From: an uncultured Blastocatellia bacterium
Lineage (GTDB): Bacteria > Acidobacteriota > Blastocatellia > Pyrinomonadales > Pyrinomonadaceae
Direction: 5' to 3'
Length of the DNA: 14,387 bases
Assembly: GCA_946480785.1 (NCBI GenBank)
Contig: CAMLLD010000111.1
Location: forward strand, 1-14,387
A program made the translations under genes and the position numbers. The notes below the pieces were generated by a model. That model was not told the origin of the DNA, did no database searches, and saw only the letters and a list, made by a program, of their open reading frames with translations. Shown in pieces: positions 9,676-14,387 of this stretch (its first letter is position 1; each line of letters starts with the position of its first letter).

Positions 9676-10719
9676 ATGAATCGTCCTCAACGACTGAACA
9701 ACAACGCAACGACCGTGATTTGTTTGCTCGCCGTGCTGCTGGCGGTGGCGTTGCCGGTCTGTGCTCAGTCGCTCGATCAGAATGCGCCCGCGCCTGTGCG
9801 CAGCAACACAGTCACCGGCCGCATAGCCGCACGCGATCTCGGCGACGCGCGTTTGACGGATCACTTCTATGCGTTGACCGGCACGCCCGGCGATCTGCTG
9901 ATCACGATAACGAGTCAGAACCTGAACGGGGACGTCGATGTGTTCACCGCGACCACGTTGCGGCCGTTGCTTCACCTGACGCTCTACGCCGAGGTTTCGT
10001 CACCCGTCACGAAAAGCATCTACCTGCGCAAACGTGAAGACCTGGTGCTGCGAATCGAAGCGCGCAGTCCGAATGATAATGAAGGCACGTATCGCTTGTT
10101 CTTCGGCGGTTCGTTCGAGCCGATCGCAGGTGGGCCGGAAATCTCCGAGAATGAATCGACAGAGCCGTCGACCACCGAAGCGCCGGGTGCTCGCAAGGGC
10201 AGACGTGTTAATTCAGCGGGAGCGAGAATCGCGGAACCCGAGCCGCCGGTGACGGAAACGGCCGCGGCGCCGACGCCCGAGCCTTCGCCCGAAGCGAAAC
10301 CGATTGAATCACCGACGTCGGTTGAGAAGCCCGCCGAGACGGCTGAGAGTGCGAAGCCTTCACCAGCGGCGCGTACGCCGCGTCGCAAAGCGCCGCCGCG
10401 CAGAGTCGGCTCGACAGCGCGCGCGCCACGAAGTACGACGACCCAGCCCGCGGAAAGCACACGCCAGCCAGCCGAAACCTCGCGCACAACTGAACCAGCA
10501 ACGCCGCCTGCCGAGCAACCAAAGCCTGAACCCGAACCTGAGCCGGAAGTTGGACCACGACTCGTCATTGAGACGACGGACGGAACGCTGATAAACAGAC
10601 CGATGAGCGGCGTGAGACGCGTGACGGTTGAAAACGGTCAGGTGGTTGTGGTGGGGAAGAACGGAAAGATCGATCGATTTCTGCTGGCGAACGTTGTGAG
10701 GATGGCCATCGCTCCGTAA
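9676..10719 (+). CDS. Secreted protein, PPC-like domain plus Pro/Glu/Ala-rich linker
   Basis: I do not recognise a named gene. Of 347 residues, 1-31 form a signal peptide ending VCAQ. Residues about 42-145 resemble a bacterial pre-peptidase C-terminal (PPC) beta-sandwich: TGRIAARDLGDARLTDHFYA, then GDLLITITSQNLNGDVDVF, ending GTYRLFFGG. Residues about 150-290 are low-complexity, rich in Pro, Glu, Ala, Thr and Ser with short basic patches, and are probably an extended periplasmic or surface linker. Residues about 292-347 form a compact predicted beta-rich module (LVIETTDGTL, VRRVTVENGQVVVVGKNGK, FLLANVVRMAIAP). The ATG at 9676 is preferred; an in-frame GTG at 9670 would add two residues. It has no ribosome site and may be leaderless. 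It is divergent from the propeller protein and shares its 41-bp promoter, so the two may be co-regulated. The gene is clearly real; function is unknown. Confidence 0.8.
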   Translation: MNRPQRLNNNATTVICLLAVLLAVALPVCAQSLDQNAPAPVRSNTVTGRIAARDLGDARLTDHFYALTGTPGDLLITITSQNLNGDVDVFTATTLRPLLHLTLYAEVSSPVTKSIYLRKREDLVLRIEARSPNDNEGTYRLFFGGSFEPIAGGPEISENESTEPSTTEAPGARKGRRVNSAGARIAEPEPPVTETAAAPTPEPSPEAKPIESPTSVEKPAETAESAKPSPAARTPRRKAPPRRVGSTARAPRSTTTQPAESTRQPAETSRTTEPATPPAEQPKPEPEPEPEVGPRLVIETTDGTLINRPMSGVRRVTVENGQVVVVGKNGKIDRFLLANVVRMAIAP

Positions 10720-10728
10720 GCCAACCCG

Positions 10729-10759
10729 TTTCTGTGTAAATCCGTGTAATCCGTGGCTA
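10729..10759 (-). repeat. Dispersed intergenic repeat, copy 1
   Basis: Read on the minus strand: TAGCCAC, GGATT, ACACGGAT, then TTACACAGAAA. The internal units ACACGGAT and ACACAGA are themselves a short tandem motif. It fills almost the whole 37-bp gap between the convergent secreted-protein gene and the TPR gene, and its TAG is the TPR stop codon. A second copy lies at 13257-13282. There is no hairpin with a T-run, so it does not look like an intrinsic terminator. Confidence 0.6.
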
Positions 10760-11335
10760 CTTCTTCAAATCAGCCAGCTTTTGCTTGAACTGCGGCAGGT
10801 CCGCACTACTCGGATTCAACTTCTCGAGTTGCGCGATCGCATCTTCCGCCGCTTTCGCATCACCTTTTCCTAACGTCGCTGCGGCCAAGCCGGCCGCCGT
10901 TCGCTCGTCATCCGAGCGCATCTTGATTGCCGCGCGGTACCACTTCTCAGCCTGATCGTAGTGACCCGCGTCGAGATTCACGAGCCCGAGCGTCGCGACG
11001 GTTTCATAGTCCGTCGGTTTGATCTGGTTGGCTTTCAACAGAAACTCGATCGCCTGATCGTAACGTTGAATCTGCCAGAAAAGATTTGCGGCCTGGACTT
11101 GCGCGTCGAAGTTCTGCGGCTCGTTGCGCGCTTTGGCGATCTGCGCGGTGACTTGTTCGCGCATCGCGGCGGGATCGGTTCCACCACTCTGTGCGCCGAT
11201 CGGCGGATGATCGGCCGGAAGATTTTGCGTCGCACTCATCTGCATTTGCGTGGCCCGCGAGCTCGCAAACATGAAACCGACGATGAAGCCCAACAGTAGT
11301 CCGATAACCGCGAAGAGTAAGTTTTCTCTGTTCAT
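10757..11335 (-). CDS. Membrane-anchored TPR protein at the end of the ccm operon
   Basis: This protein has 192 residues. Residues 5-24 are one hydrophobic membrane anchor (ENLLFAVIGLLLGFIVGFMF). After a linker rich in Gln, Gly and Pro (30-55) come about three tetratricopeptide repeats: 75-108 (NFDAQVQAANLFWQIQRYDQ), 109-142 (DYETVATLGLVNLDAGHYDQ) and 143-176. The repeats would face the periplasm. The ATG overlaps the ccmI stop by one base (TAATG), so translation is coupled. By position and fold it may assist CcmI in holding apocytochrome c, as the NrfG/CcmI-type TPR domains do, but the sequence alone does not show this. It is distinct from CcmI because it lacks the CcmI N-terminal coiled coil and second membrane segment. 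Confidence 0.85.
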   Translation of the reverse strand: MNRENLLFAVIGLLLGFIVGFMFASSRATQMQMSATQNLPADHPPIGAQSGGTDPAAMREQVTAQIAKARNEPQNFDAQVQAANLFWQIQRYDQAIEFLLKANQIKPTDYETVATLGLVNLDAGHYDQAEKWYRAAIKMRSDDERTAAGLAAATLGKGDAKAAEDAIAQLEKLNPSSADLPQFKQKLADLKK

Positions 11336-12234
11336 TATTTTTGTGGTGCGCCGGCAGACATCTGCGACTTCGCTTCGTTGATACGCTGGTCGATCGCCTG
11401 TGCGACGTCAGAATCGGGCGGCACTCGTTTTCGCAAACGCTCCCAATAATCGATGGCCTTCTTATAATCCTTCGCTTCAAACGCGGCGTTCGCGGCCAGG
11501 CCAAGGGCCTTCGCGTTGTCCGGATCCAGTTTCAACGCGCGCTCGATGAATTCCATCGGCTTGCCTGCGAGAGTGCGCCCGCTGGCCATCGCGCTCGCGT
11601 AAGCATAGTCGGCCCACAGGTCAGCATCATTCGGCGTCAACTCCGTCGCCTTCGCGTAAGCGCCGGCCGCTTCCGGATATTTCTCGAGCGAACCGTACGA
11701 ACGCGCCAGCATGGTCCAACCCTGCGCGTCGGAAGGATTCGACTGCAAACGTTTCGCGAGCGCGGCGACGTTTGCTTCGATTTGTGCTTGCGAACGTTCG
11801 CCGGTGGGAGCGGTGGGCGCAGTTGGTGTCGTAGTTGCGCTGCTCGTTGCCGCATTCGTGATCGCGTCAGGACTGCCGACTTGCAAATAAAAGATCACGG
11901 CAACAAGTGCGAGCCCCATGCCGATGAGATACGCGTTCTTGCGCGTGTCGGCGGAAAGCGCAGGCGCCTTTTTCTGCGTCTTGTCGGCGCCGACATCTTC
12001 CAGCAGGCGGCGCTCGATGTCGTCACGATCCTGCGCGTACTGTTCTTCGCTGACGATGCCGTTGCGCAGATCCGTTTCGAGCTCGCCGAGCTGATCGCGA
12101 TAGATGGCGATGTTTGCCTCGCGGCGCGCGTCGTCTTGCTTCGACTTCACAACGTCTGAACGCAGCGCTTGCGGCAGCACGTACCACAACGCAAACACGA
12201 GCAGCGCGATGCAGATGAACCAGAACAGGATCAC
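11335..12234 (-). CDS. ccmI: Cytochrome c maturation protein CcmI (CycH)
   Basis: This is the apocytochrome c chaperone of the System I heme-ligation complex, which works with CcmF and CcmH at the periplasmic face of the inner membrane. It has 299 residues. Membrane segment 1 is at 2-21. A cytoplasmic loop carries the family hallmark (ANIAIYRDQLGELETDLRNG, then ERRLLEDVG, 40-82). Membrane segment 2 is at 101-119. A Thr/Ala/Pro-rich linker follows (about 122-145), then a TPR domain at about 150-290 (GWTMLARSYGSLEKYPEAAG; FEAKDYKKAIDYWERL). The GTG start at 12234 overlaps the ccmH stop (GTGA) and has a good AAGGAG site (12240-12245) 5 nt upstream. The stop overlaps the next ATG by one base. Identification is secure. 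Confidence 0.92.
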   Translation of the reverse strand: MILFWFICIALLVFALWYVLPQALRSDVVKSKQDDARREANIAIYRDQLGELETDLRNGIVSEEQYAQDRDDIERRLLEDVGADKTQKKAPALSADTRKNAYLIGMGLALVAVIFYLQVGSPDAITNAATSSATTTPTAPTAPTGERSQAQIEANVAALAKRLQSNPSDAQGWTMLARSYGSLEKYPEAAGAYAKATELTPNDADLWADYAYASAMASGRTLAGKPMEFIERALKLDPDNAKALGLAANAAFEAKDYKKAIDYWERLRKRVPPDSDVAQAIDQRINEAKSQMSAGAPQK

Positions 12235-12716
12235 GCCGTCTCCTTTCGCGACCCTCTGCGCAGCAACTCTTCAGCACGGCGGCGCTCTTCGGCGCTGAGC
12301 GGCTGTTCGGGAATGAGATCGCGCCGCTGTTTGATGTAACGAAACAGCACCGCCAGACCCGCGAGCAACAACACAAACGGACCAAACCAGAGCAGGTAAG
12401 TGGTCGGGGTCACTTGCGGTTTGTACAGAATGAACTGTCCGTAGCGCGCCGTCAGAAAATTGATGATCTCCTTATCGGTCTTGCCCGCTTTCATCTGCTC
12501 GCGAATCTCGTCGCGCAGATCGTTGGCGAGATCCGCCTGTGAATCGGCGAGGGTTTCGTTTTGACAGACGAGGCAACGCAGATCCTTGGAAAGATTGTGG
12601 AGTCGTTGCTCGAGCGCAGGATCGTCGGTTGCGGGCCGCGGCCGTTGTACTTGCGCGACGGCAACGGTAGCAACCAGGCAGAGTAACAACGGCAACAACA
12701 GACGCGCGCGGTTCAT
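12231..12716 (-). CDS. ccmH: Cytochrome c maturation protein CcmH (CycL/NrfF family)
   Basis: This membrane-anchored thiol oxidoreductase reduces or positions the CXXCH cysteines of apocytochrome c for heme ligation. It has 161 residues. The signal segment is at 1-21. The active site is LRCLVCQNETLADSQADLA, with Cys48 and Cys51, followed by IREQMKAGKTDKEIINFL and RYGQFILYKP of the three-helix periplasmic domain. A membrane helix lies at about 107-126, with a charged cytoplasmic tail. This is the short CcmH form; the TPR part is supplied by CcmI. The ATG at 12716 was chosen over a frame reaching 12773 because it starts the signal segment, has GGGAG 7 nt upstream and overlaps the ccmG stop as ATGA. 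The 3' end overlaps ccmI by 4 nt (GTGA). Confidence 0.93.
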   Translation of the reverse strand: MNRARLLLPLLLCLVATVAVAQVQRPRPATDDPALEQRLHNLSKDLRCLVCQNETLADSQADLANDLRDEIREQMKAGKTDKEIINFLTARYGQFILYKPQVTPTTYLLWFGPFVLLLAGLAVLFRYIKQRRDLIPEQPLSAEERRRAEELLRRGSRKETA

Positions 12717-13252
12717 TTTCCTACTCCCTCGCGATTCAGTTGTTGCACGAGCGGCAGAATCTTGTCTTCCCAAACGTCTTCAGTGACCGCGCCGATCTGC
12801 TTGTAACGGATCGTTCCGTTCTGATCGATGAGATAAGTTTCGGGTGCGCCGTAGACGCCGTAATCGATCGCCACGCGGCCGTCGAGATCCGCGACGCTCA
12901 ACACATACGGATCACCGAACTGGCCCAACCAGTCGAGCGCGTCTTCGCGTTTGTCTTTCCAGTTGAGACCGTAGATCGGAACCGCTCCGGACTCAGCATA
13001 TTTGAGTAACAGCGGATGTTCCTCGCGACAACTCACACACCACGACGCCCACACGTTCAGCACCCAGACCTTGCCGTGCATGTCTGCGGCGGAAAATGTT
13101 TTATCCGGCTCTTTCAGTTGCGGCAGGCGAAAGGTCGGCGCGGCTTTGTTGATTAACGGCGACGGGACTTCGCGCGGATCGCGGCGCAGGCCGATCGCCA
13201 GGAAAACTACCATGACGAGAAAGAGACCGAGAGGGATTAAGTAACGCAGCAT
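12713..13252 (-). CDS. ccmG: Thiol:disulfide interchange protein CcmG (DsbE)
   Basis: This periplasmic thioredoxin-like reductant, anchored in the inner membrane, keeps apocytochrome c and CcmH cysteines reduced. It has 179 residues. The uncleaved anchor is at 3-21. Residues 36-48 (KAAPTFRLPQL) open the thioredoxin-like domain. The active site is WASWCVSCREEHP, with Cys72 and Cys75. The CcmG-specific GVYGAPETYLID is at 132-143, with the cis-proline loop, and GLNWKDKREDALDWL lies at 95-109. The ATG at 13252 has no visible Shine-Dalgarno: the 30 nt upstream are taken up by an intergenic repeat. It lies downstream of ccmF and overlaps ccmH by 4 nt. Confidence 0.94.
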   Translation of the reverse strand: MLRYLIPLGLFLVMVVFLAIGLRRDPREVPSPLINKAAPTFRLPQLKEPDKTFSAADMHGKVWVLNVWASWCVSCREEHPLLLKYAESGAVPIYGLNWKDKREDALDWLGQFGDPYVLSVADLDGRVAIDYGVYGAPETYLIDQNGTIRYKQIGAVTEDVWEDKILPLVQQLNREGVGK

Positions 13253-13256
13253 GACT

Positions 13257-13282
13257 TAGCCACAAATGAACACGGATGAAGA
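13257..13282 (+). repeat. Dispersed intergenic repeat, copy 2
   Basis: Read on the plus strand: TAGCCAC, AAATGA, ACACGGAT, then GAAGAT. It shares TAGCCAC and ACACGGAT, in the same order and with 6 instead of 5 nt between them, with the copy at 10729-10759, which is on the other strand. It occupies nearly all of the 30-nt gap between the ccmF stop and the ccmG start, where a ribosome site for ccmG would be expected. Confidence 0.5.
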
Positions 13283-14387
13283 TTAAACAGTTTCAGTTTG
13301 CGCGGCGACAGTGGCGGGCACTTCCGCCGGCTTCTTCGCCGCTTCACGCGCTTCGCGTTCCTTGCGTGCGGCGAGCGCGTAACGTCGATCGCTGAGCGCG
13401 AGACCGCCGCCGATCGCCATCAGGATCGCGCCATACCAAATCCAACCGACAAACGGTTTGTAGTAAACGCGCACGCTCCAAATGTCCCTGTCGAGGTCGA
13501 TCGGCTCGCCGAGCGAAATGTAAAGATGGCGAAAGATGCCGCTGTCGATCGCGGTCTCGGTCATGACGTTGCCGGTGGCGTTGTAGTTGCGCTTCTCCGG
13601 ATACATCCGCTCGATCTCGGCGCCGTTGCGGCTCACGATCATCTCTGCCTGTGCGCCGCGGTAATTTGGCCCAGTCAACGGGGTCGTGCCGTTGAACTTA
13701 AACTCATAACCGCCCGCTTGAACAACGTCGCCCTTTTGCATCCTCACGTCCTGTTCGGATTGATAACCCGTGACCATCGTGATGCCGATGATGAAGACGG
13801 CGACGCCGAGATGCGCCACCTGCATGCCGTAGTAACTGCGGCTCTGCATCAGCAGTTTTTGCAGCGTCGTTGATTGTCCGGACGTGACGCGCACACGCTC
13901 CCACAGGTTCACCAGAATCGTCGCGACGATCCACACCGCCAGCAACAGGCCTAAACTCACGCGCCACTGCCAACCGCCGCTGACAAACGGCAGTGCGACC
14001 GCGCTGATGACGCTGATCACGAACGCCCAACGCAGTCGTTTCGCGAGTTCCGGCAGACTCGCTTTCTTCCAACGCGCCACCGGTCCGAGTCCCATCAAGA
14101 ACATCGCCGGCGCCATCAACGGCACGAACACTAAATTGAAATACGGTGGACCAACGGAAAGCTTGCCCATGCCGAGCGCGTCGACAATCAACGGATACAA
14201 CGTGCCGAGCAACACCGAGCCTACGGCGACCGTCAGCAGCACATTGTTTGAAAGCAGCAGCGACTCGCGCGAGATCACGTCAAACTTGCTGCCGAGCCCG
14301 ACCTGCTTCGCGCGCCACGCATACAGCAGCAACGACCCGCCAATCACGAACACGAGAAACGCGAGAATGAAGATGCCGCGCTTCGGA
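13283..14387 (-). CDS. ccmF: Heme lyase CcmF, C-terminal part (5' end outside window)
   Basis: CcmF is the large inner-membrane subunit of the cytochrome c heme lyase; it receives heme from CcmE and attaches it to apocytochrome c. The frame stays open to the window edge (RGIFILAFLVFVIGG, read through 14387), so the roughly 368 codons here are the C-terminal half of a protein usually about 650 residues long. The heme-handling WWD region lies outside. Seen here are IGGSLLLYAWRA, LGTLYPLIVDALGMGKLSVG, PPYFN, several membrane helices, and the AHLGVAVFIIGI helix whose His (codon 13811-13813) matches the conserved C-terminal heme-ligand histidine. The periplasmic loop begins at GYQSEQDVRM. A final helix (WIWYGAILMAIGGGLALSDR) precedes a charged Ala/Glu/Lys tail. 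It ends with TAA at 13283. Confidence 0.95.
   Translation of the reverse strand, partial: PKRGIFILAFLVFVIGGSLLLYAWRAKQVGLGSKFDVISRESLLLSNNVLLTVAVGSVLLGTLYPLIVDALGMGKLSVGPPYFNLVFVPLMAPAMFLMGLGPVARWKKASLPELAKRLRWAFVISVISAVALPFVSGGWQWRVSLGLLLAVWIVATILVNLWERVRVTSGQSTTLQKLLMQSRSYYGMQVAHLGVAVFIIGITMVTGYQSEQDVRMQKGDVVQAGGYEFKFNGTTPLTGPNYRGAQAEMIVSRNGAEIERMYPEKRNYNATGNVMTETAIDSGIFRHLYISLGEPIDLDRDIWSVRVYYKPFVGWIWYGAILMAIGGGLALSDRRYALAARKEREAREAAKKPAEVPATVAAQTETV

Noticed and set aside
9635..9709. N-terminal extension of the propeller protein to 9709
   Set aside because: It would overlap the start of the divergent gene and place 25 polar residues before the signal peptide.
10720..10756. Intrinsic terminator in the convergent gap before the TPR gene
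   Set aside because: No GC-rich hairpin followed by a T-run is visible; the gap is the repeat instead.
11341..12159. Plus-strand open frame of 272 codons inside ccmI
   Set aside because: It is antisense to a recognised CcmI with intact overlaps on both sides; no independent evidence for coding.
12717..12773. N-terminal extension of ccmH to 12773
   Set aside because: The internal ATG at 12716 has a good ribosome site, starts the signal segment and makes the usual ATGA overlap with ccmG.

Overview
The window reads as a chromosomal piece of a Gram-negative, moderately GC-rich bacterium, most likely an Acidobacteriota member. Evidence for this: a very large TonB-dependent receptor with an N-terminal carboxypeptidase-regulatory domain and Oar-like barrel (a family greatly expanded in that phylum), a System I (Ccm) cytochrome c maturation cluster, many predicted periplasmic or secreted proteins, and tightly packed genes. 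The lineage is inferred from family content, not from a marker gene.

Layout. (1) Positions 1-92 do not belong with the rest. They are about 77% GC and, on the minus strand, encode an internal piece of an actinobacterial-type PyrR, joined directly to the 3' end of the next gene. This is probably a chimeric contig end. (2) Positions 22-7064, minus strand, hold a three-gene operon transcribed right to left: TonB-dependent receptor, BglX-like GH3 beta-glucosidase, and a PF10091 'glucoamylase-like' protein of the GH144 type. Together they look like an uptake-and-degradation locus for a beta-glucan, plausibly beta-1,2-glucan. (3) Positions 7065-7221 are a divergent promoter region. (4) Positions 7222-7956, plus strand, encode an Sfp-type phosphopantetheinyl transferase, whose 3' end overlaps tail-to-tail by 44 bp with (5) a minus-strand secreted PQQ-like beta-propeller protein at 7913-9634. 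(6) A 41-bp divergent gap with a palindrome and two TATGCT boxes separates this from (7) a plus-strand secreted protein with a Pro/Glu/Ala-rich linker at 9676-10719. (8) Positions 10757-14387, minus strand, hold the end of a cytochrome c maturation operon: ccmF (5' part outside the window), ccmG, ccmH, ccmI and a small membrane-anchored TPR protein. The last four are chained by 1-4 nt stop/start overlaps.

Two copies of a short dispersed repeat (TAGCCAC, 5-6 nt, ACACGGAT) occupy the convergent gap before the TPR gene and the ccmF/ccmG gap. No tRNA, rRNA, CRISPR array, insertion sequence or riboswitch was seen. I found no strong case for a wholly new system. The points most worth a second look are the chimeric end, the proposed beta-1,2-glucan operon, the palindromic divergent promoter with possible leaderless transcripts, and the intergenic repeat inside the ccm operon.
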